Origin: Pseudomonas putida S13.1.2
Lineage (GTDB): Bacteria > Pseudomonadota > Gammaproteobacteria > Pseudomonadales > Pseudomonadaceae
Direction of reading: 5' to 3'
Assembly (NCBI RefSeq): GCF_000498395.2
Contig: NZ_CP010979.1
Coordinates: 5,304,501 to 5,368,500 of the forward strand
Length of the DNA stretch: 64,000 nucleotides
Shown: one piece after another, positions 40,913-49,578 of the stretch
Position numbering within the stretch: position 1 is the stretch's first letter
Layout of the letters: every line of letters starts with the position of its first letter
Translations under genes and position numbers: made by a program
The notes under the pieces: model-generated
What the model saw: only the letters and a program-made list of their open reading frames with translations
Database searches by the model: none
Told to the model about the DNA's origin: nothing

Positions 40913-43165
40913 ATGAACCAGCCTGTCAGCCACGAACACAAGCACCCGCACGATCACGCCCATGGCGATGACGACCATGGGCACGCCGCCCACGGCCACA
41001 GCTGCTGCGGGGCCAAAGCCGCGCCGGCGCTGGTGCAGTTGACTGAAACGGCCAGTGCCCAGGCACAGCTCAGCCGCTTCCGCATCCAGGCCATGGACTG
41101 CCCCACCGAGCAAACCCTGATCCAGGACAAGCTGGGCAAGCTGGCGGGTATTGAGCAGCTGGAATTCAACCTGATCAACCGCGTGCTTGGCGTGCGCCAC
41201 ACGTTGGACGATACCGGCGATATTGAGCGGGCCATCGACAGCTTGGGCATGAAGGCCGAGCCGCTGGACGCCGAAGGCGACAGTAGCGCCGCCGCGCCAC
41301 AACCGGCCAGGACCCGCTGGTGGCCGCTGGCATTGTCGGGTGTCGCCGCCATCGCCGCCGAAATCGTGCACTTTGCCGCGCTGGCCCCGGAGTGGCTGGT
41401 GGCCGCACTGGCGCTGGCAGCCATTCTTGGCTGCGGCCTGGGCACCTACAAGAAGGGCTGGATTGCCCTGAAAAACCGCAACCTCAACATCAACGCCCTG
41501 ATGAGTATTGCCGTGACCGGCGCGGTGCTGATCGGCCAATGGCCGGAAGCGGCCATGGTCATGGTGCTGTTCACGGTTGCCGAGTTGATCGAAGCGCGTT
41601 CGCTGGACCGCGCGCGCAATGCCATCAGCGGGCTGATGCAACTGACCCCGGACATGGCCACGGTGCAGCAGGCCGATGGCCAATGGCGCGAGGTGGAGGT
41701 GCGCGAGGTGGCCATCGGCGCCTTGGTGCGGGTGCGCCCCGGCGAACGCATCGGCCTGGACGGTGAAGTGGTCAATGGGCAGTCCAGCGTCGATCAGGCG
41801 CCGATCACCGGCGAAAGCCTGCCTGTGGAGAAGGCCGTAGGCGACAAACTGTTCGCCGGTACCATCAACCAGGCGGGTGCGCTGGAGTTTCGCGTTACCG
41901 CTGGCGCGGGGCAATCGACCCTGGCGCGGATCATCAAGGCTGTGGAGGAAGCGCAAGGCGCGCGGGCGCCTACCCAGCGCTTCGTCGACCAGTTTTCGCG
42001 TATCTATACCCCGGTGGTGTTTGCCATCGCCCTGGCCGTGGCGGTGATCCCGCCGCTGTTCATGGCCGCAACCTGGTTCGACTGGGTGTACCGCGCCTTG
42101 GTGCTGCTGGTGGTCGCGTGCCCGTGCGCCCTGGTGATCTCCACCCCGGTGACCATCGTCAGCGGCCTGGCCGCTGCTGCGCGCAAAGGCATCCTGATCA
42201 AGGGCGGGGTGTACCTGGAGGGCGGCCGCCACCTGGACTACCTGGCCTTGGACAAGACCGGCACCATCACCCACGGCAAGCCGGTGCAGACCGACGCCAA
42301 GGTACTGGTGGCGCTGTTCGAAGACCGCGCCCAAGCGCTGGCCGCCAGCCTGGGCGAGCGTTCGGACCACCCGGTTTCCCACGCCATTGCCCAGTTCGGC
42401 AAGGCGCAGGGCCTGGCCTTGAGCGAGGTCGACGACTTCGCCGCCCTGGCCGGGCGCGGCGTGCGTGGCACCATCGCTGGCGAGGTCTACCACCTGGGCA
42501 ACCACCGCCTGGTGGAGGAGCTGGGGCTGTGCTCACCCGAGCTGGAAGCCCAGCTGGATGCGCTAGAGCGCCAGGGCAAGACCGTGGTCCTGCTGCTTGA
42601 CCGCAGTGGCCCGCTGGCCCTATTCGCTGTGGCCGATACGGTCAAGGACAGCAGCCGCCAGGCCATTGCCGAGCTGCATGAGCTGGGCATCAAGACTGTC
42701 ATGCTGACCGGTGACAATCCCCATACCGCCCAGGCCATCGCCGCCGTGGTGGGTATCGACCGCGCCGAGGGCAACCTGCTGCCAGGCGACAAGCTCAAAA
42801 CCATCGAAGCCTTGTACGCACAGGGCCATCGCGTGGGCATGGTGGGTGACGGCATCAACGACGCCCCGGCCCTGGCCCGTGCCGAGATCGGTTTTGCCAT
42901 GGCCGCTGCCGGCACCGACACCGCCATCGAAACGGCCGATGTGGCGCTGATGGACGACGACTTGCGGAAAATCCCGGCCTTCGTCAGGCTGTCGCGCCAA
43001 AGTGCGGCGATCCTCATGCAGAACATTGTTCTGGCGTTGGGCGTCAAGGCGATATTCCTGGCGATTACCTTTGCCGGCATGGCCACCCTGTGGATGGCGG
43101 TGTTCGCCGACATGGGCGTGAGCTTGCTGGTGGTGTTCAACGGCTTGCGCCTTTTGCGCAAATAG
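40913..43165 (+). CDS. cadA: Cadmium/zinc P1B-type ATPase CadA
   Basis: A 750-residue heavy-metal efflux ATPase. The N-terminus is His-rich (HEHKHPHDHAHGDDDHGHAA) with a CC pair, followed by one HMA domain with metal site MDCPTE. The membrane metal site is Cys403-Pro-Cys405 in VACPCALV; the phosphorylated residue is D447 in DKTGTITHG; TGES and MVGDGINDAPAL are intact. The ATG at 40913 follows AAGGA; a GTG 39 bp upstream lies inside the operator region and is unlikely. It is activated by CadR from the shared intergenic region. Confidence 0.96.
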   Translation: MNQPVSHEHKHPHDHAHGDDDHGHAAHGHSCCGAKAAPALVQLTETASAQAQLSRFRIQAMDCPTEQTLIQDKLGKLAGIEQLEFNLINRVLGVRHTLDDTGDIERAIDSLGMKAEPLDAEGDSSAAAPQPARTRWWPLALSGVAAIAAEIVHFAALAPEWLVAALALAAILGCGLGTYKKGWIALKNRNLNINALMSIAVTGAVLIGQWPEAAMVMVLFTVAELIEARSLDRARNAISGLMQLTPDMATVQQADGQWREVEVREVAIGALVRVRPGERIGLDGEVVNGQSSVDQAPITGESLPVEKAVGDKLFAGTINQAGALEFRVTAGAGQSTLARIIKAVEEAQGARAPTQRFVDQFSRIYTPVVFAIALAVAVIPPLFMAATWFDWVYRALVLLVVACPCALVISTPVTIVSGLAAAARKGILIKGGVYLEGGRHLDYLALDKTGTITHGKPVQTDAKVLVALFEDRAQALAASLGERSDHPVSHAIAQFGKAQGLALSEVDDFAALAGRGVRGTIAGEVYHLGNHRLVEELGLCSPELEAQLDALERQGKTVVLLLDRSGPLALFAVADTVKDSSRQAIAELHELGIKTVMLTGDNPHTAQAIAAVVGIDRAEGNLLPGDKLKTIEALYAQGHRVGMVGDGINDAPALARAEIGFAMAAAGTDTAIETADVALMDDDLRKIPAFVRLSRQSAAILMQNIVLALGVKAIFLAITFAGMATLWMAVFADMGVSLLVVFNGLRLLRK

Positions 43166-43174
43166 AGGATGTGC

Positions 43175-44044
43175 ATGCTGAGTTCGGAGCTAAAAGCCTT
43201 TTACATGGTGGCCCGCCTGGGCAGCATCACCCTGGCGGCGAAGAAGCTCGGGCTCAGCCAGCCCACGGTGACCACGCAGATCCGCAACCTGGAAAGCCAC
43301 TACGCGGTAGAGCTGTTCTACCGGGGCGGGCGGCGCCTGGTGCTGAGCGAAGAGGGCGTGCGACTGCTGCCGATGGTCAAGGCGCTGCTGCAACAGGAGG
43401 CCGACATCGAGTTCGAGCTGCGCAACAGCGGCCAGGCCCAAGGCAGCTTGCGCATCGCCGCCACGGCGCCTTACTACATTCTCGACCTGGTGAAGATCTA
43501 CCGCGAACGCTTGCCGCAGGTGGATGTAGCGGTGGAGATCGGCAACTCGCAGCAGGTGCTGGAAATGCTCGAAGACTACCGGGTGGATATCGCCGCGTCG
43601 TCGCAACTGGTGGAGGACGCCCGGCTGGTGCGGCGGGTGCTGGGCACCGATCCACTGGTGGTGGCGGTGCACCGCAACCACCCGTTGGCCCATCGCCAGA
43701 CGGTATCCATCGACGTGGTGGCCGGGCATTGCCTGTTGATGCGCGAAAAGGGCTCGACCACCCGCAAGCTGACCGAGCAGATGATGCAGGAGGCCGGGGT
43801 CCAGGCTGGCGCTTTGCTGGAAATCGGCAGCCGCGAGTCGATCCGCGAGGCGGTGCTGCGCAACATCGGCATCAGCGTGATTGCCCGCCACGAGGTGCCC
43901 CACAACCCGGAGCTGCGGGTGCTGGCGCTGGAGGATGCGCCGGTGATGCATGAATACCTGTATTGCCTGAAAGAACGGCGCCAGGCCCGGTTGCCGGCTG
44001 CCTTTCTTGGGGTGGCGCAGGAAGTGGCCGGCTCGCACTTCTGA
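43175..44044 (+). CDS. LysR-family transcriptional regulator
   Basis: A 289-residue LysR-type regulator. The N-terminal winged helix contains FYMVARLGSITLAAKKLGLS with the recognition part QPTVTTQIRNLE; the rest is a periplasmic-binding-protein-like effector domain (LRIAATAPYYILDLVKIY). The ATG at 43175 is preferred because AGAGGA is at a usable distance, while the ATG at 43169 abuts it. It begins just after cadA but is separated by a repeat from the following ABC operon, which it probably controls, since LysR genes commonly accompany this transporter type. Effector unknown. Confidence 0.85.
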   Translation: MLSSELKAFYMVARLGSITLAAKKLGLSQPTVTTQIRNLESHYAVELFYRGGRRLVLSEEGVRLLPMVKALLQQEADIEFELRNSGQAQGSLRIAATAPYYILDLVKIYRERLPQVDVAVEIGNSQQVLEMLEDYRVDIAASSQLVEDARLVRRVLGTDPLVVAVHRNHPLAHRQTVSIDVVAGHCLLMREKGSTTRKLTEQMMQEAGVQAGALLEIGSRESIREAVLRNIGISVIARHEVPHNPELRVLALEDAPVMHEYLYCLKERRQARLPAAFLGVAQEVAGSHF

Positions 44045-44065
44045 TAATTCTTTAATGGCTGTACT

Positions 44066-44159
44066 GGCCCTATCGCCGGCAAGCCAGCTCCCACAGAGAC
44101 TGCATAGCTCTCAAGGGCGCAGGTGTACCTGTGGGAGCTGGCTTGCCGGCGATAGGGCC
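44066..44159. repeat. Inverted repeat pair, class C, 31-bp perfect arms
   Basis: Arms 44066-44096 and 44129-44159 with the ATCGCCGGCAAGCCAGCTCC core. It lies between the LysR gene and the same-strand ABC operon. Confidence 0.92.
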
Positions 44160-44273
44160 CTCACAGCCAGTACAAAATCTGCCTATACCACTATCACCGG
44201 CTTTTGCCTTAAAGCCACAGAACCTTCGCACAGCCTTCCTAGCATGGCCCCATCTCTTCGATGAGGCCCTGCC

Positions 44274-45332
44274 ATGAACCACACCACCCCCGGCGCACAG
44301 ATGCAAGTGCGCAACATCCACAAGCGCTTCGGTGCCTTTACGGCGCTCAACGATGTATCGCTGGACATCGCCGCCGGCGAACTGGTGTGCCTGCTTGGCC
44401 CGTCCGGCTGTGGCAAAACCACCCTGCTGCGCTGCATAGCCGGCCTGGAGCGCCAGGACCGCGGCACGCTGTACATCGGCGAGCGTGATATCTCCGAGCT
44501 GCCGCCCCAGGCCCGTGACTACGGCATTCTGTTCCAGTCCTACGCGCTGTTCCCCAACCTTACCGTCGAAGCCAACATCGCCTACGGCCTGACCGGCAGT
44601 GGCCGCGAGCAGACCCGCCAGCGGGTGGCCGAAATGCTCGAACTGGTAGGCCTTTGCGGCAGCGAGAAGAAGTACCCAGGCCAGCTCTCCGGCGGCCAGC
44701 AGCAACGTGTGGCCCTGGCCCGGGCGTTGGCGCCGTCGCCGTCCCTGCTGCTGCTCGATGAGCCGATGTCGGCGCTGGACGCCCGGGTGCGCGAGCACCT
44801 GTGCACCGAACTGCGCCAGCTGCAACGCCAGCTGGGCATCACCACCTTGATGGTGACCCACAACCAGGACGAGGCCATGCTGATGGCCGACCGCATAGCG
44901 GTGATGAACAACGGCCAGGTCGAGCAGTACGCCACCCCGCAGGAAATCTACGACCAGCCGGCCACGCCGTTCGTCGCCGAGTTCGTCGGCCAAGGCAACT
45001 GGCTGCCGTTCCAGCGCAGCGGCGACAGCCATGCCCAGGTCGGCGACATGAACATGCGCCTGGCCCCGGGGGCGGCCCAGGCCAGCAGCGGCCGGCTGTT
45101 CTGCCGCCCGGAGGCGATCACGGTCAACCCGGTGGTACACGAAGAAAACCTGTTCCCGGCCATGGTCCGCGAAATCACCTTCCTCGGTAACCGCTGCCGC
45201 ATGAGTTTTGAGCTCAAGGCCCTGCCAGGCCATGCCCTGCTGGCCGAGGTGGCCCCCGAGGCCATGCCGCGCCTGGGTTCGCAGGACATCTGGGTGGCGC
45301 TGCCGCCGCAGAGCCTGCAGGTGTTTGCCTGA
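44274..45332 (+). CDS. ABC transporter ATPase, 2-aminoethylphosphonate/Fe(III) type
   Basis: A 352-residue ATPase. Walker A GPSGCGKTT is at residues 42-50, the signature is LSGGQQQR, and Walker B is LLLLDEPMSALD. A TOBE-type C-terminal part follows (RLFCRPEAITVNPVV). GAGG precedes the start. It forms an operon with a fused two-domain permease and a binding protein. The architecture is shared by ferric-iron and 2-aminoethylphosphonate importers; the sequence of the binding protein leads me to the phosphonate type. Confidence 0.88.
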   Translation: MNHTTPGAQMQVRNIHKRFGAFTALNDVSLDIAAGELVCLLGPSGCGKTTLLRCIAGLERQDRGTLYIGERDISELPPQARDYGILFQSYALFPNLTVEANIAYGLTGSGREQTRQRVAEMLELVGLCGSEKKYPGQLSGGQQQRVALARALAPSPSLLLLDEPMSALDARVREHLCTELRQLQRQLGITTLMVTHNQDEAMLMADRIAVMNNGQVEQYATPQEIYDQPATPFVAEFVGQGNWLPFQRSGDSHAQVGDMNMRLAPGAAQASSGRLFCRPEAITVNPVVHEENLFPAMVREITFLGNRCRMSFELKALPGHALLAEVAPEAMPRLGSQDIWVALPPQSLQVFA

Positions 45333-45333
45333 G

Positions 45334-47055
45334 ATGGCCGCGCCAATGTCCCTGCCGCTGAGCCAGGCCAAAGCCGCGCGTGCTGGCGTCGCCCTGGGTG
45401 ACCGGTTGTTCGTCGTCGGCGGCAAGAGCCTGCTGCTGGTCCTGTTGGTGCTGGCCGTGCTGATGCCGCTGCTGGCGATCTTCTGGCGTGGCTTCAGCGC
45501 TGACGCGGGCCAGGGCGGCGGCTTGCTGGCAGCCCGTGAACTGTTCGCCAGCGACAACTTCCACTGGTTGCTGGGCAACAGCTTGTCGGTGGCTTTCACC
45601 GTCGCGGCCATCGTGGTGCCGCTGGCCTACTTGTTTGCCTATGCCCTGCAGCGCACGCTGATCCCGGCCAAGGGCCTGTGGCGGGGGATTTCGCTGCTGC
45701 CGCTGCTGGCGCCGTCGATGCTGCCGGCCATCGCCCTGGTCTACCTGTTCGGTAACCAGGGGCTGCTGCGCGGGCTGCTCAGCGACAACATTTACGGCTT
45801 CTGGGGCATCGTGCTGGGCGAGGCCATCTACACCTTCCCGCATGCGCTGATGATTCTGCTGTCGGCGCTGTCGCTGGCCGATGCTCGGCTGTTCGATGCT
45901 GCCTCCAGCATGGGCGCCGGCCCAGGTCGGGCGTTCACCAGCATCACCTGGCCGGCCACGCGCCAGGCGGTGTTTGCGGCGTTCTGCCTGGTGTTCACCC
46001 TGACCATCACCGACTTCGGTGTGCCGGTGGTGGTTGGTGGCGACTATCAGGTGCTGGCGCTGGAGGCCTACAAGGCGGTTGTCGGCCAGCAACAGTTCGG
46101 CCGTGGTGCGCTCATCGGCATGGTGCTGTTGTTGCCGGCCCTGTTCAGCTTCAGCGTCGACGCCTGGCTGCGCCGGCGCCAGGGCGAGGCCATGAGCGGC
46201 CGTGCCCAGGTGTTCGAGCCCAAGCCATCGCGTGGCCGCGATGCCTGCTTCCTGGCCATTGTGCTGCTGGTGTGCGCGGTGTTGCTGCTGGTGATCGGCA
46301 TGGCGGTGTATTCGTCGCTGGTCACGTTCTGGCCGTACAACCTGTCATTGTCGCTGCGGCACTACATGTTCGAAGACACCGCAGGTGGCGGCTGGCTGGC
46401 CTACCGCAACAGCGTGAGCATGGCCATCGGCACCGCGCTGATCGGCAGCATCGTGATCTTCACCGGTGCCTACCTGATGGAGAAGACCCAGGGCCAGCGG
46501 CTGCTCAACCAGGTGCTGCGCCTGCTCAGCTTCATCCCCATGGCCGTGCCGGGCCTGGTGCTGGGCCTGGGTTACGTCTTCTTCTTCAACCTGAACGGCA
46601 ACCCGCTGCATGTGCTGTACGGCAGCATGGGGCTGTTGGTGGTGTGCACCATCGCCCATTACCTGACCACTGCGCAGATGACCGCAACCACCGCGCTGCG
46701 CCAGCTTGATGGCGAGTTCGAGGCCGCCGCGCTGTCGCTGAAGGCGCCGCTGTACAAGCACTTCCTGCGCGTGACCGTACCGATCTGCCTGCCGGCGCTG
46801 CTGGACATCATCCGCTACCTGTTCGTTTCGGCGATGACCACCGTGTCGGCGGCGATCTTCCTGTACAGCCCCGACACCATCCTGGCGGCCGTTGCCGTGC
46901 TGAACATGGATGACGCCGGCAACGTTGGCGGTGCCGCCGCCATGTCCACCCTGATTCTGCTGACCAGTGCCGGCGCTTCACTGCTGCTGGCCGCAGCCTC
47001 ACGCGGCCTGCTGCGCCGCTCCCAAGCCTGGCGCCAACGCGCCGCGACCGTCTGA
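45334..47055 (+). CDS. ABC transporter permease with two fused domains, 2-aminoethylphosphonate type
   Basis: A 573-residue permease with two homologous halves, each with about six helices and an EAA-type loop (ADARLFDAASSMGAGPGRAF in the first, LDGEFEAAALSLKAPLYKHF in the second). It therefore serves as both permease subunits. The ATG at 45334 is 1 bp after the ATPase stop; a second ATG at 45346 is an alternative, and neither has a strong ribosome site, so coupling to the ATPase gene is likely. Confidence 0.88.
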   Translation: MAAPMSLPLSQAKAARAGVALGDRLFVVGGKSLLLVLLVLAVLMPLLAIFWRGFSADAGQGGGLLAARELFASDNFHWLLGNSLSVAFTVAAIVVPLAYLFAYALQRTLIPAKGLWRGISLLPLLAPSMLPAIALVYLFGNQGLLRGLLSDNIYGFWGIVLGEAIYTFPHALMILLSALSLADARLFDAASSMGAGPGRAFTSITWPATRQAVFAAFCLVFTLTITDFGVPVVVGGDYQVLALEAYKAVVGQQQFGRGALIGMVLLLPALFSFSVDAWLRRRQGEAMSGRAQVFEPKPSRGRDACFLAIVLLVCAVLLLVIGMAVYSSLVTFWPYNLSLSLRHYMFEDTAGGGWLAYRNSVSMAIGTALIGSIVIFTGAYLMEKTQGQRLLNQVLRLLSFIPMAVPGLVLGLGYVFFFNLNGNPLHVLYGSMGLLVVCTIAHYLTTAQMTATTALRQLDGEFEAAALSLKAPLYKHFLRVTVPICLPALLDIIRYLFVSAMTTVSAAIFLYSPDTILAAVAVLNMDDAGNVGGAAAMSTLILLTSAGASLLLAAASRGLLRRSQAWRQRAATV

Positions 47056-47073
47056 CCTGTAAGGAACCTACCC

Positions 47074-48099
47074 ATGTACAAGCACCTTGCACTTGCCGCT
47101 GCCGTTTGCGCCGTGTTCAGCCTGCAGGCTTCGGCCGCCGGTACCCAGCTGACGGTCTACACCGCGCTGGAAGCCGAGCAGCTCAAGAGCTACAAGCAGG
47201 CCTTCGAGAAGGCCAACCCTGACATCGAGATCAAGTGGGTCCGCGATTCCACCGGCATCATCACCGCCAAGCTGCTGGCCGAAAAAGACCGCCCGCAAGC
47301 CGACGCGGTGTGGGGCCTGGCGGCGTCCAGCCTGGCCATTCTTGACCAGAACGGCATGCTGGAAGCCTATGCACCCAAGGACCTGGGCAAGATTTCCGGC
47401 AACTACCGCGACGCTGCCAACCCACCAGCCTGGGTGGGTATGGACGTGTGGGCCGCGACCATCTGCTTCAACACCATCGAGGCCGAGAAGCAGGGCCTGA
47501 GCAAGCCGGTGAGCTGGCAGGACCTGACCAAGCCTGAGTACAAGGGCAAGATCGTCATGCCGAACCCGGCCTCGTCGGGTACCGGCTTCCTTGACGTGAG
47601 CGCCTGGCTGCAGACCTTTGGCGAGCCGCAAGGCTGGGCCTACATGGACGCGCTGCACCAGAACATCGGCCAGTACGTTCACTCCGGCTCCAAGCCATGC
47701 AAGCTGGCGGCTGCGGGCGAGTTCCCGATCGGTATCTCGTTCGAGTACCCGGCCGTGCAGCTCAAGCGCCAGGGCGCGCCGCTGGACATCGTGCTGCCCA
47801 AGGAAGGCCTGGGCTGGGAGATCGAGGCGACTGCGGTGATCAAGGGCTCGCCCAAGGCGGATGCGGCCAAGCGCCTGGCTGATTTCTCGGCCAGCCCGGC
47901 GGCCATGGAGCTGTACAAGGAAAACTTCGCCGTGCTGGCCGCGCCGGGCATCGCCAAGCCACAGACCGAGCTGCCGGCGGACTATGAGCAGCGCCTGATC
48001 AAGAACGACTTTGCCTGGGCATCGCAGAACCGTGACCAGATTCTGGCCGAGTGGCGCAAGCGCTACGACGGCAAGTCGGAGAAGGTGGCCCAGCAGTAA
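47074..48099 (+). CDS. ABC transporter substrate-binding protein, probable 2-aminoethylphosphonate-type
   Basis: A 341-residue periplasmic binding protein with a Sec signal peptide (MYKHLALAAAVCAVFSLQAS). It belongs to the SBP_bac_6/iron-type fold: LTVYTALEAEQLKSYKQAF, a ligand-loop-like MPNPASSGTGFLDVSAWLQ, and SFEYPAVQLKRQGAPLDIVL. The iron-binding tyrosine pair typical of ferric proteins is not evident, while the motifs resemble those annotated for 2-aminoethylphosphonate (AepX/PhnS2). No phosphonate-degrading enzyme is adjacent, so ligand identity stays tentative. TAAGGAAC precedes the start. Confidence 0.82.
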   Translation: MYKHLALAAAVCAVFSLQASAAGTQLTVYTALEAEQLKSYKQAFEKANPDIEIKWVRDSTGIITAKLLAEKDRPQADAVWGLAASSLAILDQNGMLEAYAPKDLGKISGNYRDAANPPAWVGMDVWAATICFNTIEAEKQGLSKPVSWQDLTKPEYKGKIVMPNPASSGTGFLDVSAWLQTFGEPQGWAYMDALHQNIGQYVHSGSKPCKLAAAGEFPIGISFEYPAVQLKRQGAPLDIVLPKEGLGWEIEATAVIKGSPKADAAKRLADFSASPAAMELYKENFAVLAAPGIAKPQTELPADYEQRLIKNDFAWASQNRDQILAEWRKRYDGKSEKVAQQ

Positions 48100-48105
48100 C
48101 CTGTA

Positions 48106-48202
48106 CCGGCCTCTTCGCGGGCATGCCCGCTCCCACAGGTACTGCGCAGGTCCATGGCTGTGCGCTATCGCTGTGGGAGCGGGCGTGCCCGCGAAGGGGC
48201 CA
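48106..48202. repeat. REP pair, class A (GCATGC core), imperfect arms
   Basis: Arms 48106-48138 and 48171-48202, CCGGCC side outward. It starts 7 bp after the binding-protein stop and ends 12 bp before the stop of the convergent GTPase gene. Confidence 0.88.
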
Positions 48203-48213
48203 GACCTGGCCAC

Positions 48214-49578
48214 TCAAAATTGGGAAACCAGTGCCTCCAGCTGTTCCTGCCGCTCAGCCTGATTCAGCTTTGCCCCTGGGTTGAGGGTGGACCACTGCGG
48301 ATGCGCCCGGGCCTTCACCAGTGCCTCTGGCAACTTGCCCTCGCGCCAGGCCTTCTCATCCAGCTCACCCAGCCTGATGCTGTCTTGCGCCGCATGCCCG
48401 CGGTTATCCAGCGCCACCATCAACTGCTGCTGACGCAAAGCCAGCAGGCGCAATACCGTGTCGTCCACGGTCAGCTCGCGCTTGCCCTTGAGCTTGCCCA
48501 GCAACCGCGAGCCATAGTTGCGCGCCGTCTGCAGCGCGCCGCCGGCAATCGCCCCGGCCAGCGCTGCCGCGCCGAGGGTAAGCCCGCCGACCAGCAGATC
48601 GACCCCGGCCCCGGCTGCAGCTCCGGCCGCCACGCCGCTGCCCAGGCGCACGCCCAGCAGCTTCAGGGTTTCAGGATTGAACAGGTCATCGCCCCAGCGG
48701 CCATCGAGCAACGGCAAATCGCTGGCATGGGCATCTTCACGGCGGAAGGCATACAGCTTGAGCAAGGCTTCGACACAACGCTGTTCACGTTGGCGTATGT
48801 CCTGGCGCAGCGCCTCTATGGCACGCGCTTCGGCCGCAGGTTCGGCCTCTACACTGCGCCGGCAGGCGGCGCAGTCCAGCAGCAGCTCAGCGATCAGGCG
48901 CTTGCCACTGTGCTGGCGGGCCAGGCGCTGTGCCTGCTGGTCCTCGATCAGCCGTTGCAGGGCTGGGCGGGCGTCCTCCAGCAGCAGGGCCAGGCTTTCG
49001 TACAAGCGGCGCTCGCCATCCTCGGGAGGGGCCACGCTGTCGAACCGCACCAACGCGTGAAGGCCAAGCCGGGCAAGGGCTTCACGCCATTGCGGCTCGC
49101 GGTGCTGGTGGCTGGCGACGAAGTTGAGCACCGGCAGCAATGGCTTGCCGCAGCTGGCCAGCACTTCCAGTTCATCGCGGTACTTGGCCAGCACCGGCTC
49201 GCGCGCATCGATTACATACAGGCCGGCATCGCTGGCCAGCAACTGGCGCAGCACCTTGGCCTCCTGCTCGAAACGCTGGCGCGCTTCGCTGCCCTGCAGA
49301 AAGCGCTCCAGGCGGGCCGGGCCGTCCAGGCGCTCGCCCGGGCGTTCCAGCCGCTCGAGGTAGTCGAGCAGGGCAATGGCGTCCTCCAGGCCCGGGGTGT
49401 CGTACAGCTCCAGCAAGGGTTCGCCGTCCACCGACAAGCGCGCACCTTCTACATGGCGGGTGGTACTGGGGCGGTGGGACACTTCGCCAAAGCCGACGTC
49501 ACGGGTCAGCGTGCGCAGTAGCGAAGTCTTGCCGACGTTGGTATGGCCGACCACGGCCAGTTTCAGTGGCTCAGTCAT
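48214..49578 (-). CDS. DUF3482 GTPase-like protein
   Basis: A 454-residue protein with a P-loop GTPase domain at its start: G1 is VVGHTNVGKTSLLR and G3 is LYDTPGLED. The canonical G4 NKxD is not obvious; LLPVLNFVASHQHR stands at that place. The middle has a glycine/alanine-rich stretch (LGSGVAAGAAAGAGVDLLVG and onward) that could insert in or lie on a membrane. The start at 49578 has GGAG 7 bp upstream. It overlaps the DUF2868 gene by 8 bp, a pairing that I know to recur. Function unknown. Confidence 0.83.
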   Translation of the reverse strand: MTEPLKLAVVGHTNVGKTSLLRTLTRDVGFGEVSHRPSTTRHVEGARLSVDGEPLLELYDTPGLEDAIALLDYLERLERPGERLDGPARLERFLQGSEARQRFEQEAKVLRQLLASDAGLYVIDAREPVLAKYRDELEVLASCGKPLLPVLNFVASHQHREPQWREALARLGLHALVRFDSVAPPEDGERRLYESLALLLEDARPALQRLIEDQQAQRLARQHSGKRLIAELLLDCAACRRSVEAEPAAEARAIEALRQDIRQREQRCVEALLKLYAFRREDAHASDLPLLDGRWGDDLFNPETLKLLGVRLGSGVAAGAAAGAGVDLLVGGLTLGAAALAGAIAGGALQTARNYGSRLLGKLKGKRELTVDDTVLRLLALRQQQLMVALDNRGHAAQDSIRLGELDEKAWREGKLPEALVKARAHPQWSTLNPGAKLNQAERQEQLEALVSQF

